Counted from the first letter of the stretch, positions 30,154-39,223 are shown. The stretch is 64,000 nucleotides of DNA from Burkholderia pyrrocinia (GCF_018417535.1 NZ_CP070977.1:1240001-1304000), one strand, 5' to 3'. Notes: generated from the sequence alone by a model not told the origin. Numbers and translations are program-made.

Positions 30154-30642
30154 ATGAAATGGGATGACATCGGCACGCTGAACTGTTCGGTCGCACGCAC
30201 GCTCGCCGTGCTCGGCGACCGCTGGACCATGCTGATCCTCCGCAACGCGTTCCTCGGCTGCCGCCGCTTCGACGCGTTTCAAGCGCAGCTTGGCCTCACG
30301 CGTCATGTCCTGGCCGAACGGCTCGCGCGGCTCGTCGACGAGGGCGTGCTGGTCAAGCGCGCGTATCAGGCGCGCCCGCCGCGCTTCGAATACCGGTTGA
30401 CGGAAAAAGGCCTCGACCTGTACCCGGCCCTGCTCGCGCTGATGGCGTGGGGCGACCGCTGGAAGGACGACGGCCAGGGGCCGCCGGTGCAATTGCGTCA
30501 CCGTACCTGCGGCCAGTTGATGCATGCGGTGACCGTGTGCTCGGCCTGCGGCGAACCGCTCGACGCACGCGACGTGCAGCCGGAGCCCGGGCCCGGATGG
30601 ATCGCGCCCGATGAAGTTGGGGCGCCTGCGGTCAACGATTGA
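30154..30642 (+). CDS. HxlR family transcriptional regulator
   Basis: Product of 162 residues. The HxlR winged helix is clear: NCSVARTLAVLGDRWTMLILRNAFLG with the conserved N-terminal Cys used for redox or electrophile sensing in several members, then LTRHVLAERLARLVDEGVLVKR and the wing. The C-terminal extension holds a CSACGEPL pair of cysteines and His residues, a possible metal site. The ATG at 30154 is chosen from the family N terminus. Probably controls itself and the divergent thioesterase. Confidence 0.9.
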   Translation: MKWDDIGTLNCSVARTLAVLGDRWTMLILRNAFLGCRRFDAFQAQLGLTRHVLAERLARLVDEGVLVKRAYQARPPRFEYRLTEKGLDLYPALLALMAWGDRWKDDGQGPPVQLRHRTCGQLMHAVTVCSACGEPLDARDVQPEPGPGWIAPDEVGAPAVND

Positions 30643-30954
30643 CGCGCGGCGCGCGCATGACCGCCTGACGCTCGCCTGCTTCTGTCACGGGCAGCGCCGA
30701 GCACGCTCGACTGTGCTCGCGCATTGCCTGCACGCCGATATCCCGCGACAGCATGCGCAATCGCACACTGTCGTCAGCGACGTCTCCTGATCGATCTGCT
30801 CGCACATGCGGATGCCACGCAACGCAACTTTGCGTCATCGCCTCCGCCACCGCCGATCATCGCGCGGGCAATCCATTCGCATCCGCGCGTGACCGCGCCG
30901 CCGCGTCTGCGTTACACTCACGGCCCGCTGTCTCGAAATTGTTCGCTGTCCAAG
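30643..30954. other. spacer before the PLD-type nuclease gene
   Basis: About 312 bp. Overlapping open frames exist, but none has a ribosome binding site or recognisable product. I see no terminator or RNA. Confidence 0.4.
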
Positions 30955-31578
30955 ATGTTGTCGCGCAATCGCCTCGCCGCTGCCTGCCTCGCCGCTTCCC
31001 TGCTCGCCACCCCGTTCGCCGCCTTCGGCAAGACGCAAAGTGAATCGCTGCTCCAGCAGGCGATCGACCTCGTGTCGCGATGGCTGCCGGCACCTACCCA
31101 CGAAGCACCCGCGACGCAGGTTGTCGAATCGGCGTTCTCGCCCGACGGCGGCGCCGAGGCGCTCGTGCTGAAAGCAATCGGCGCCGCGCGCAGCTCGATT
31201 CGCGTCGCCGCGTATTCGTTCACGTCGCCGCCCGTCACGCGCGCGCTGCTCGCCGCCAAGCGACGCGGCGTCAACGTCGCCGTGGTCGTCGACGACAAGG
31301 GCAACCGCGCGAAGAGCAGCAAGCAGGCGCTGAACCTGCTCGTCAACGCCGGCATCCCGACGCGCACGATCGACGCCTATGCGATCCATCACGACAAGTA
31401 CCTCGTGATCGACGCCGAGCACGTCGAGACCGGTTCGTTCAACTACAGCGCATCGGCGGCCAGCCGCAACTCCGAGAACGTCGTCGTGGTGTGGAACAAT
31501 CCGCAACTCGCATCGCGCTACCTCACGCACTGGCAAAGCCGCTTCGACCAGGGCACGCCGTACCGCTCCAGCTACTGA
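30955..31578 (+). CDS. secreted phospholipase D-family endonuclease (Nuc-like)
   Basis: Product of 207 residues. A signal peptide (MLSRNRLAAACLAASLLATPFAAFG) precedes a single PLD domain with one HKD motif, H146-x-K148-x4-D153, followed by GSFNYS. Single-HKD proteins of this size, such as plasmid Nuc, form dimers and cut nucleic acids without metal. Periplasmic or secreted location is predicted. It stands alone; the region after it is decayed. Confidence 0.88.
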   Translation: MLSRNRLAAACLAASLLATPFAAFGKTQSESLLQQAIDLVSRWLPAPTHEAPATQVVESAFSPDGGAEALVLKAIGAARSSIRVAAYSFTSPPVTRALLAAKRRGVNVAVVVDDKGNRAKSSKQALNLLVNAGIPTRTIDAYAIHHDKYLVIDAEHVETGSFNYSASAASRNSENVVVVWNNPQLASRYLTHWQSRFDQGTPYRSSY

Positions 31579-31702
31579 CGCACGCCACGCGCTTTCGCAC
31601 GGCCCTCGACACTTCTCATTCGATTCGCCGTGTTACCGATGATCGGCGAGCGTGGCGCGGGTATCAATTCGGCCGAATGGCCAGCGCGACGGTCCGCCGC
31701 GC

Positions 31703-31930
31703 TCAATGGATTTCAGGCATCCGCCCGGTCGCGGCACCGGCCTGCGTAGTCGGCGCACAGCGATTCGCGTGCCCGTCCACGCCGCTTGCCGACGACGTCG
31801 ACAAGCCTTGGGCACCGCTGGGCAGCGCATTGCGCACGCAATCCGTGCTGAATGCCAGCGTGTTCTGAACCATCGGGTAGAGGAGATACAGCGCAAACGC
31901 GAGATACCCCGCGTACAGGATTCGAACCAT
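31703..31930 (-). CDS. possible small membrane protein
   Basis: Open frame of 75 codons starting MVRILYAGYLAFALYLLYPMV, i.e. with one good hydrophobic helix, then a polar tail with Cys. No clear Shine-Dalgarno. It lies between the nuclease gene and the GGDEF remnant. Not recognised; it could be spurious. Confidence 0.35.
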   Translation of the reverse strand: MVRILYAGYLAFALYLLYPMVQNTLAFSTDCVRNALPSGAQGLSTSSASGVDGHANRCAPTTQAGAATGRMPEIH

Positions 31931-32049
31931 GGTGCGATGGCGTGTGATGAACGATTGGACTCGTCCTGTTTACGGCACCGCGACGAGCACCTTGAGGCAT
32001 CGCGCAGCGGATTCGGCATCGGGACGCAACGCCGGCTCATGGCACCCGC

Positions 32050-32692
32050 TTCTCACCGCATCTTCATCGATCCGGACCGAACCGAAAACGCCCGTCGCCG
32101 GACCTGCGGCCCACTTCCACGACAACCCGCTCGTCAGCGGCACGCAGCCACGCTCGCTCGAACCTGACGAACTCGCGCTGCTCGGCGATCTCGCCGACAT
32201 GACCGAATGCGAGATCGCCGCGCTGCATTTCGCCCCCCCGACGCGCTCACGCAACTGACGAACCGGCGCGGCTTCGAGGTTCTCGCCCGTCAGGTGCTGA
32301 GCCTGTGCGATCGCCTGGGTCGTCACGCCGTGCTGCTGTTCTTCGACCTGAACGATTTCAAGGCGATCGACGATCGCTTCGGCCATGCCGAAGGCGACCG
32401 CGCACTCAACACTTGCCGATACACTGACAGGCACGCTGCGCGATAGCAACGTAATCGCACGGCCCAGCGGCGACGAGTTCGCCGTGCTGCCGAGCGCCAC
32501 CGATCCGGTCGAACGCGTGACGCAGGCGCCCGCGTTGCGCAATGCAGCCGATGCGAGCGGCTACGCGATCCGGTTCGGCGTCGGCAACGTCGCCTGCGAT
32601 CCCGCGCGCCATCACGCGGTGGCCGACCTGCTCGCATCGGCCGATCACCGGGTGTACGAGGACAAGCAGCGCGGCAAGACGACCGGCACATA
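32050..32692 (+). pseudogene. decayed GAF-GGDEF diguanylate cyclase
   Basis: Pieces of one protein appear in successive frames. First, the end of a GAF domain (HFHDNPLVSG at about 32112, EPDELALLGDLADMTECEIAAL ending near 32230). Second, a different frame with ALTQLTNRRGFEVLA and FFDLNDFKAIDDRFGHAEGD (to about 32410). Third, LADTLTGTLRDSNVIA, SGDEFAVLP (32466 onward) and a C-terminal YEDKQRGK. Two frameshifts and a missing stretch of the GAF core make it inactive. The intact ancestor would have made cyclic di-GMP. GGDEF is SGDEF here. Confidence 0.75.
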
Positions 32693-32759
32693 ACCGCGGA
32701 CGAACCGGGCGCGTGTGGATGCCGCCGTGCCGCCGCTCAACCGCGGTTGCGTGACTGCG

Positions 32760-33233
32760 TCAGCTTCCGCACGGCGGCGCGCTGGCCATTGCCTCCGCGA
32801 TCTGCTCGGGCGTCAGGTCGCGCTGATGCGTCGCGAGCGACCAGCGATGCCCGAACGGATCCTCGACCTGCCCATAACGATCGCCCCAGAACATGTCGGC
32901 GGCCGGTATCGTGACCGTCGCGCCGGCCTCGACAGCCTTCGCGATCGCCGCATCGGTGTCCGGCACGTACAGGTGCAGGCAGACGGCAGTGCCTTTCAGC
33001 GCCTTCGGCCCGAGCGCGCCGTGCTCTGGCATTTCATCCACCAGCATCAGTGTCGAATCGCCAATCACGAGGCACGCGTGCGCGAGCCTGCCGTCGGGCA
33101 TTGCGAGGCGAAACTGTTCGCTCGCATTGAATGCGCGCTTGTAGAAGTCGATGGCTGCGGCTGCGCCGGCGCAGATCAGGTGCGGCGTCAGCGTGCGCAT
33201 CCCTTCCGGGATCGGTTTGACGGACGTGGACAT
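32760..33233 (-). CDS. VOC family (PhnB-like glyoxalase/bleomycin resistance) protein
   Basis: Product of 157 residues of the PhnB/YdcN-like VOC type: PEGMRTLTPHLICAGAAAAIDFYKRAFNA at the N terminus and the C-terminal FWGDRYGQVEDPFGHRWSLATH. Two beta-alpha-beta-beta-beta modules form the metal or ligand cleft. AGGAG lies eight bases before the ATG. Substrate unknown. Confidence 0.9.
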   Translation of the reverse strand: MSTSVKPIPEGMRTLTPHLICAGAAAAIDFYKRAFNASEQFRLAMPDGRLAHACLVIGDSTLMLVDEMPEHGALGPKALKGTAVCLHLYVPDTDAAIAKAVEAGATVTIPAADMFWGDRYGQVEDPFGHRWSLATHQRDLTPEQIAEAMASAPPCGS

Positions 33234-33399
33234 GGGTGTCGCTCCTTCAGTCGGTTGTCGTATCGGAAATCGGGACGGACGCGCGATGCGCACGCCCCCG
33301 ATGCTACGACGGACGAACCCGACGGAAATCGACACGGCGTCCGGCATTTTTTTGTTTCCTTGAGTGCCGGATCGCTCGGGGCATGCTCATCGGGCGCCA

Positions 33400-33939
33400 T
33401 CAGCCCGTTCGGTCGGCCCGGTCGTCCTGCCCGCCGAACTGCCGGCGGCATGCTTCCAGCAAACCGGCCACCGCGTCGAGCGGGAGATCGGCAAACCGGG
33501 CGATCGGCAGCATCACGCCGCCCGGCACCTTGGTGCGCGACGAATGCGCCGAGAATTGGTAGCCGATGTAACGATTTCCGGCAACGCTGATAATCCGGAA
33601 CTCGGTGACGTCGCGCCATTGCGTGACGGGTTTTTCACGCGCGGAGCCGATCAGCCTGAAACCCGTTTCGTCGACAAGCAGCGCCATCTTGCGTCGCGAC
33701 GAGACGAAGAAGGCGGCACTCGCCAGCGCCAGCAGCACCGCCAGCGCCGCTATGGGCCAGAGCGTCGGGGCGGCCGCATAACCGCCCAGGCTCGCCGCGG
33801 CCAGCACCGCGCAGACGATTGCCCTTCTTTTCAGGCTCCGGCTGTCGACCGCCAGCGTGACCGGCAACTGGCCGATGACCGTTCCCGCGGCGGGATCGAC
33901 GTGCCAGCCGGAATCGTTTGTTTCGCGTGCCTCGTTCAT
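33400..33939 (-). CDS. membrane protein with PH-like C-terminal domain (unknown)
   Basis: Product of 179 residues. After a short polar N terminus come two hydrophobic helices (about 40-57 and 60-78), then a beta-rich domain (LLVDETGFRLIG ... VTQWRDVTEFRIISVAGNRYIGYQF) with the look of bacterial PH-like (STM3941-type) proteins. No operon partner. Function unknown. Confidence 0.7.
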   Translation of the reverse strand: MNEARETNDSGWHVDPAAGTVIGQLPVTLAVDSRSLKRRAIVCAVLAAASLGGYAAAPTLWPIAALAVLLALASAAFFVSSRRKMALLVDETGFRLIGSAREKPVTQWRDVTEFRIISVAGNRYIGYQFSAHSSRTKVPGGVMLPIARFADLPLDAVAGLLEACRRQFGGQDDRADRTG

Positions 33940-34154
33940 CGTTCAATCGCCCCGGAAATTGCCGCGCGCATCGACCTCTTGCCGCGCAACACGCGCTGAC
34001 CATGAGCGGGTTCCAGCACCGGACCCGCTCGCGCCGACGTCGGTCATGTTACCCCTGCCTGCGTTCGTATCCATGAGCGCGACGGCCGACATGAACGCGT
34101 GATTCGTCGCGGTCGACGGCCGTTGCCGCCAGTCCATCGGCCGACCCTCGCACA

Positions 34155-34562
34155 TCAGTCGCCATGCCCGTCGCGATAGCCCTGCAGTTGCGCAGTCCGT
34201 TCAGCCGTCAACTCCGACACGCACTGCGCCCGATTGACGGGAACCCATTGCGGCGCACCGCCGGCGTCGAGCGCGCGCAGGTCGCACTCGGCGTCACGAA
34301 ACGTGATCCAGGCGCGCTGCGCCGCGCGCAACGCATCGCGTTCTTCCGGCTGGATGCCTACCGCCGCATTCAGGCGCCGGTAGGCCTCGTTCAACGCCTT
34401 GTCGTTCCTGGCCACGTCGCGTTCGGCGCATGCGAGACTCGCACGCGCGGCGTCGAGACCGATCCCGCCCGACGGCTCATTGCAATCGAGCGCCCATGCC
34501 GAAACGGGAATCGCTGCGAGCATCATGCTCGCCAGCCACTTGCTTGAAAACAACGCGCTCAT
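34155..34562 (-). CDS. LprI-like (DUF1311) secreted protein
   Basis: Product of 135 residues. A signal peptide (about 1-25, ending SAWA) is followed by the DUF1311/LprI core: paired cysteines (LDC, LACAERD), helical LNEAYRRLNAA, and AQRAWITFRDAECDLRA with the terminal CVSELTAERTAQL. Family members such as mycobacterial LprI inhibit lysozyme. Periplasmic location and anti-lysozyme activity are inferred. Confidence 0.85.
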   Translation of the reverse strand: MSALFSSKWLASMMLAAIPVSAWALDCNEPSGGIGLDAARASLACAERDVARNDKALNEAYRRLNAAVGIQPEERDALRAAQRAWITFRDAECDLRALDAGGAPQWVPVNRAQCVSELTAERTAQLQGYRDGHGD

Positions 34563-34998
34563 CGAATTGTCCGGTGTCCAATCAGTCCAGGTTCATTCAA
34601 CGGACGGCAATCCATGCCGCCGAAACGTCGACGATACGCGACAACGCATCCGGTTTCACGGCATCGAAGTCTGTGAATTGCACGATGCCGAAAGGTAACG
34701 ACAGCGAAAACAGTGAAAGCCGCGAGCGCACTGTCTCGTCTATCGGAAAGAGGCGATCGTGCTGCTTCAGGCGATCGGCCTGCTGGCGATCAGCGCGACG
34801 ACCACATATCGGCGGGCCGTCGGCAATCGGCCCGTCGAGGTCGAGCACCATGACGACGCAGCAAGAACGGACCGGAAGATCGAGATCAGCGATGAGCGGC
34901 TTGCCGGCAGGAAATGGCTGAGGTCGAGGATGGTCCGCTTCGACACGCGGTAACAAGCTTTCGTTCGCGCGGAACGGGCTCCGTTCAGTCAGCGTCGG
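34563..34998. other. gap without a convincing gene
   Basis: About 436 bp. Frames exist on both strands (for example 34597-34956 minus, 119 codons), but composition is mixed, ribosome binding sites are lacking and nothing is recognisable. It may be decayed coding sequence. Confidence 0.4.
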
Positions 34999-35238
34999 TC
35001 AATTGCACACGTTGACGGTACCGTTGGTCGTGCATTGACCGACGGCCCAGTGGCTCTGCCCTGCCAGATGAGGCGCCAGCCCGATGCCGCGGATCGGCGT
35101 TGCCGGCGGCGACGCCGGCACGGCTGCCGACGCGGTCTCGGGCGACGGCTGCACAGGCGCCGGCTTGGACGCGCTCTGGCAGGCAGCCAGCGCCAGACAA
35201 AGCGCGGATGCCAACGGGGCGATGACAGGTCTGGGCAT
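34999..35238 (-). CDS. small lipoprotein
   Basis: Product of 79 residues. The N terminus MPRPVIAPLASALCLALAAC carries a lipobox (LALAAC, Cys20), then a Pro/Ala-rich linker and a short C-terminal part with GQSHWAVGQCTTNGTVNVCN containing two further Cys. Predicted to be anchored in a membrane facing the periplasm. The ATG at 35238 is set by the signal peptide; the ribosome binding site is weak. Function unknown. Confidence 0.65.
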   Translation of the reverse strand: MPRPVIAPLASALCLALAACQSASKPAPVQPSPETASAAVPASPPATPIRGIGLAPHLAGQSHWAVGQCTTNGTVNVCN

Positions 35239-35444
35239 GGTCTCGTGCGCGTTTGCGTGATTCGCTTTTGCTACCGGCTCGCCACACATCGCGCGGCCCG
35301 TCAAACCGTTCGGCGCGATCGGCAATGCAGCAAGGCAGTTGTCCGATAATACTCCTCACGATCGACGTTGCGCGAGCGGCCTCTCGGCCACGTGTCGCAA
35401 TCAATGCGGCTGCGAACGCTACCGGCAGCGCGTTGCCGACCCGG

Positions 35445-35753
35445 TCAGCTCTGCGGAAGATCCCGCAACGTGCGCGACTCGCTCGTCGCATCGATGTCGA
35501 GCTCGATGCCTTCCGACGTATCGCGGTACAACACGCGTTTCAGCCTGGGCCCGACCGCGGTAGCGTCCGACTCCGAGAAGATCGCGCGGACATCGTTGCC
35601 GGACGCGAGTGCGCGCGCCACTTCCACCACCGGCGCCTCGCTCGGCGTCGCCACCCACGACCGGTCGGCCGGATTCACGGCCGCCCAGCGCACGTGCGTC
35701 ACGCGCGCGCTGAGTGGATCGATTCGGACACCATTCACCGCAAACATCGACAT
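35445..35753 (-). CDS. hypothetical protein (possibly DUF3892-like)
   Basis: Product of 102 residues. It begins MSMFAVNGVRIDPLSARVTHVRWAAV and is predicted as mixed beta/alpha, acidic, soluble. GGAG lies six bases before the first of two close ATG codons. A resemblance to small DUF3892-type proteins is possible but weak. No partner nearby. Confidence 0.65.
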   Translation of the reverse strand: MSMFAVNGVRIDPLSARVTHVRWAAVNPADRSWVATPSEAPVVEVARALASGNDVRAIFSESDATAVGPRLKRVLYRDTSEGIELDIDATSESRTLRDLPQS

Positions 35754-35950
35754 CGGAATCTCCTTCGAATTTTTTACGGCCCGCATTTGCGGCCCGTCAC
35801 GCACATGCGCGGGTCACGGACAGCCCCGGATCTCGCATACGTTACCCGCAGGGTCCGCCATCACGCGCGCGTCTCCGGCGAACGCGATTTTCGATGATAC
35901 ATTGGGACGCTTTGCAACCGTCAACAGACAATCGTGTACGGGAGAAACAC

Positions 35951-36694
35951 ATGACCGACGCCTGGGGAACCTTCCCTGCCAGAATGGGCGACCATCAGGC
36001 TTTCATCAGCTTCAACCACAGCTTTGCGGAAATCGCCGAAGGCGATCCGCGCACGTCGCTGCTCAGCGTGCGCGTCCCCTTTGCGCATCCGACGCCCGAA
36101 GGCCTGCCGACCGGCGACGAATTCGCCGACCTCGCGAAAATCGAGGATCTGCTGGACGCCACGATCGCCGCGAAAGGCGGCGTGCAGGTCGGCCGCATCA
36201 CCGTCGACGGCAACCGGGATTTTCTGTTCTATGTGCCGTTCGACGAAGAAGCCGCGGCGGAGATCGTCGACTCGCTGGCCGAACAGACAACCTACGCGCT
36301 GCAGTACGCACACCAGGACGATCCGGACAAGGAAGCGTACTGGCAGACCCTTTACCCGACCGACGACGACTGGCAGATCATGCGCGACATGCGCGTGCTG
36401 GATGCGCTGCGGCAGAAAGGCGACGCCAGCGACGTGAGCCGGCGCGTGATGCACTGGGCCTACTTCCAGGACCCGAGCGACGCACACCAGTTCGCGGACT
36501 GGGCCGAAGCGAAAGGCTATCCGGTCGAATCGGTCGCGCCGACCGAGGACGGCAAGTCGGCCGTACGGTTTTCGCACGAAGGCACCATGGCGCTGGCCGA
36601 CATCACGCGCCATACGATTGCGCTCAATCGCGAAGTGCGTTCGCTCGGAGGTGAATACGACGGATGGGAAACCAGCGTCGAACAGGCTGGCTGA
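35951..36694 (+). CDS. DUF695/RraB-like two-domain protein
   Basis: Product of 247 residues. The N-terminal half (about 1-130; FPARMGDHQAFISFNHSFAEIA) resembles DUF695, and the C-terminal half (about 140-240; QKGDASDVSRRVMHWAYF, ADWAEAKGYPVE) resembles RraB, the RNase E inhibitor fold (DUF1260). Acidic and cytosolic. GGGAG lies before the ATG. A role in RNA turnover is a guess from the fold. Confidence 0.75.
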   Translation: MTDAWGTFPARMGDHQAFISFNHSFAEIAEGDPRTSLLSVRVPFAHPTPEGLPTGDEFADLAKIEDLLDATIAAKGGVQVGRITVDGNRDFLFYVPFDEEAAAEIVDSLAEQTTYALQYAHQDDPDKEAYWQTLYPTDDDWQIMRDMRVLDALRQKGDASDVSRRVMHWAYFQDPSDAHQFADWAEAKGYPVESVAPTEDGKSAVRFSHEGTMALADITRHTIALNREVRSLGGEYDGWETSVEQAG

Positions 36695-36743
36695 GCGGGT
36701 CGACATGCCCGCTGCGCACGATGTGATGCAACGCAGTCGGCGC

Positions 36744-36870
36744 AAAAAGCATCCCGGCAGCGCTACTGCACGCTGCCGGGACCAAGGCATCGCCGGCCGA
36801 AGCCGGCAATGGGCCTGAGGGTTCGCTCAGGCACGAGGAAAACGATTCGTGCGGATCAGGCGAACGGATG
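36744..36870 (-). ncRNA. candidate small RNA A with terminator
   Basis: On the minus strand the block ATCGTTTTCCTCGTGCC (36846-36830) is followed by a hairpin CCTGAG/CTCAGG, a GCCGGC-rich hairpin and a perfect 10-bp stem (36753-36780) running into TTTTT (36748-36744), i.e. an intrinsic terminator with no minus-strand gene in front of it here. The CTCGTGCC block recurs in front of two other orphan terminators at 39.9 and 40.1 kb. The 5' end is unknown. Alternatively the hairpin simply ends the plus-strand gene before it. Confidence 0.35.
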
Positions 36871-36952
36871 ACGGGGTGCGCTTGGTTCGATTACGCAGCC
36901 TGCCGAACGCCTGTCCGGTTCCGCCGACGCAACGCTCCTGCGTCGGACGGGC

Positions 36953-36984
36953 AAAAAGCCCCGCTCCTGCGCGAGCGAGCGGGG
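36953..36984 (-). terminator. intrinsic terminator on the minus strand
   Basis: Stem CCCCGCTC (36959-36966) / GAGCGGGG (36977-36984), then TTTTT (36957-36953) on the minus strand. Immediately upstream lies another perfect 10-bp repeat CGGTTGACCG (36988-36997) / CGGTCAACCG (37011-37020). It probably terminated the YidX-like gene. Confidence 0.7.
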
Positions 36985-37090
36985 AAACGGTTGACCGGGC
37001 CGGGGAAGAACGGTCAACCGGTCAAATTGTGATCGCGGGCCGCACGACGGTCTGTGCGGCAACTCACCCTTTGATGACAATGCGGCGGTA

Positions 37091-37750
37091 TCAGGCAGGC
37101 CCGCGAGCCGCCTGGTGCACGGTCCGAGCGCGAGACTCGCGGACGGCGCGAGCACCACCACGAAGACGGGCAACAGCACCGCCGCCCCGACCATCATCAC
37201 GCCGTCGGCCACGAGCGTAACGGGCGTCGCGAGCACGCGAACGACCTTGCCGGAAGTCGTGATGCGGTCGGTCACCTGAATCGTGTACGAATGGGTAATG
37301 GGTAAATGACGACCACGTCTTGCCCTGCGCGAAACCGTCGGCCAGATAGCGCGAACCGTCCAGCGCGCCCTTCATCTTCAGATCGTCGCGCCCGTCCTTC
37401 GTGACGCCGTCCGCCAGCGCGCGATCCCGGTCGACGTCGGTCATATCGGTACGGCGGAGTTCGAGCCGGAATTTGCCCGAGATCTTGCCGCCCTGCGCGA
37501 CGAAGTCGTAAAGCGACGCCTTGATCGACCTCCGGTACGACGACGCCAATACGGCGCCGAGATACTCGGGCATGTCGAAGATGTAGTGATATTTCTTGCC
37601 GAGCACGACGAATTTCTTGCCGTCCTCGCTAACGAAGAATCGGTCGACGGTCTCTTCGTAATAGCCGTCTTCGAACAGCATCGCGGTACACCCTGCCAGA
37701 CCGGCCGCGGCAACGATCGCGCCAGCCGTCAGCAGCGCTCTTCTTTTCAC
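37091..37750 (-). pseudogene. YidX-like lipoprotein gene, frameshifted by a 7-bp tandem duplication
   Basis: The first 150 residues read as a lipoprotein: MKRRALLTAGAIVAAAGLAGC (Cys21 lipobox), then a beta-rich domain with KFRLELRRTD and GKTWSSFTH. The frame then derails into Arg/Gly-rich sequence. In another frame the missing C terminus appears (ITTSGKVVRVLATPVTLVADG and a membrane helix AAVLLPVFVVVLAP), the layout of E. coli YidX. The break lies exactly at two tandem copies of TGGGTAA (37292-37305, plus strand); removing one restores a continuous frame. The restored frame would run on to about 36856. Either a recent inactivation or a slippage-switchable gene. Confidence 0.75.
37292..37305. 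repeat. 7-bp tandem duplication TGGGTAA x2
   Basis: Two perfect copies, TGGGTAATGGGTAA, inside the YidX-like gene. Seven bases is not a multiple of three, so copy number decides the frame: one copy gives an intact product, two give a frameshift. Confidence 0.9.
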
Positions 37751-37951
37751 GCTTTGCGTTCTATTTTGTTTTATCTCAAGCGGACGTTTTCAGAAGCGGC
37801 CCAGTTTCCGGTAAATCGCGGACGATGTCAAAGCAGGATTATTCTATTTTTTCGAGCGAGGAGATTTCGGCTTCATTTTCTTGTGCTGAATTTCGTGAAA
37901 CCACGTTTCGACAATACAATTACCCTGCATCAGGACAACCCGGTCTCGTCA

Positions 37952-38350
37952 TCAAGGCGAGCCGCTGGAAAACCAGTCGACGACCATATCGATCCAGTCG
38001 AGATCGCTGACGATTTCAATAGCGGTTTCGCCGACGATTTCGGCAGTCGATGGGTCTGTTGCCGCCGCCCCTGCCGAGGCAACCGCGCTTGCCTTCGCAA
38101 TTTCGGCCGACGCGCCGGACCTCGGGTCGGCAAGCCGCTCCAGCCAGTCGACGATATTTGCCCGCGCATCCTCTTCATCGGCGAAGTCATTCCGTTGGAG
38201 AAAGCGGTCGAACACGATCCACGCGAGCGTCTTGCTTCGCGAATCGGACTCCAGTTTCCAGTCGACAACGCCCGTCCGGCCGGACTCCCTGATTTCGAGC
38301 GTCGCGGTGAAACAGTAATCGAGATATTCGATCTCAAGTCTCGACGACAT
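37952..38350 (-). CDS. hypothetical acidic protein
   Basis: Product of 132 residues, not recognised. N-terminal beta-rich part (SRLEIEYLDYCFTATLEIRESG, DWKLESDSRSKTLAWIVFDRFL), an Ala-rich linker (about 90-100), then an acidic hydrophobic end (IEIVSDLDWIDMVVDWF). GGAG lies seven bases before the ATG. No signal peptide. Its location beside other orphan genes suggests accessory DNA. Confidence 0.65.
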   Translation of the reverse strand: MSSRLEIEYLDYCFTATLEIRESGRTGVVDWKLESDSRSKTLAWIVFDRFLQRNDFADEEDARANIVDWLERLADPRSGASAEIAKASAVASAGAAATDPSTAEIVGETAIEIVSDLDWIDMVVDWFSSGSP

Positions 38351-38663
38351 GGTTTTCTCCGGTCAATCCACCCTCTCTGTTCTTTTGACGATCTGCGCCC
38401 GCCCGGCTTCGCGACACTGTATGAAGCTTGCGTGAATTTCGCGCCGCGCTTCCTTTCTGCTGGCAGTATCGCGATATTCCCGCAACCTGTCGATATCGAT
38501 CATCGACGCATGACCGCATCCGCTTTGTCAACCGTTCCTTCTGCGCGTCCGGTTCCGCTGTGAATCGTTCCGTTTTCCGATTCCCGGTATCGACCTGCCC
38601 CGCTGTCGCAATCGCACTGCTAAACTCCGGCCACGAAGTCCGCTTGCGCCACCTGAGGAAATA
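38351..38663. other. divergent spacer
   Basis: About 313 bp between divergent genes. A possible -10 (TAAACT, about 38620-38625) lies before the plus-strand gene. No RNA or repeat is seen. Confidence 0.4.
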
Positions 38664-39128
38664 ATGACGCTCGCCCGCGCACAACAGAACGGCGTAGATG
38701 TCTGGATTATCCAGCTTCCCGGGCACGCCCCCTATGCCTATACGCACCTCAAGCGGGTATTCTCGTCCGACGACTCGCGACATCGGGTCGTGACGATCGA
38801 CTTGAAGAAATTGCTGACCTGCGCCGACCGCGACACGACGGACTACGTGCTGCCGTCAGTTCAGTACTGGGCACCCGGAAAAGCAGCAGGTATTCGCGAA
38901 TTCCTCGATCCGAACCAGGACAGGATTCCGGACATGCCGTTCATCACGTTTCGCGAAACGAGAACGCGAACGCTGCTCGGCATCCCCGGCCTGTCGAAAG
39001 TCGGTGTCGCGTCGTTCCGCAACGGCCAGCATCGCGCACGCTACCTTGCTTATGCGGGCGCGACGACGCTGCCCGTCGAGATCCACGAGACGGAGGCCGA
39101 TTTGCTTGTGCGGTATTGCGGCGAGTAA
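38664..39128 (+). CDS. ParB/sulfiredoxin-fold protein, plasmid fertility-inhibition-like
   Basis: Product of 154 residues. The C-terminal block GVASFRNGQHRARYLAYAGATTLPVEIHE fits the ParB/sulfiredoxin fold pattern (GxHR..., LxxxG, IPVxI). The whole layout (DVWIIQLPGHAPYAYTHLKRVF near the N terminus) recalls proteins annotated as plasmid fertility inhibition factors (FiwA/Osa type), which block transfer of or DNA delivery by other conjugative systems. GAGGA precedes the ATG. No plasmid genes lie beside it, so a chromosomal function or a relic of transfer are both possible. Confidence 0.6.
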   Translation: MTLARAQQNGVDVWIIQLPGHAPYAYTHLKRVFSSDDSRHRVVTIDLKKLLTCADRDTTDYVLPSVQYWAPGKAAGIREFLDPNQDRIPDMPFITFRETRTRTLLGIPGLSKVGVASFRNGQHRARYLAYAGATTLPVEIHETEADLLVRYCGE

Positions 39129-39223
39129 CGACGGAGCAAATTCGGCTTTCGCCCGGCGTGACATCGTAGCAGCCGGGAGTGGCGGCCTGGCGCGCGACCG
39201 TTCGTCCGGATATCGGCAAGCCT

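Noticed and set aside
34597..34956. 119-codon minus-strand frame
   Set aside because: No Shine-Dalgarno, no domain, and competing frames of similar quality on the other strand; may be decayed sequence.
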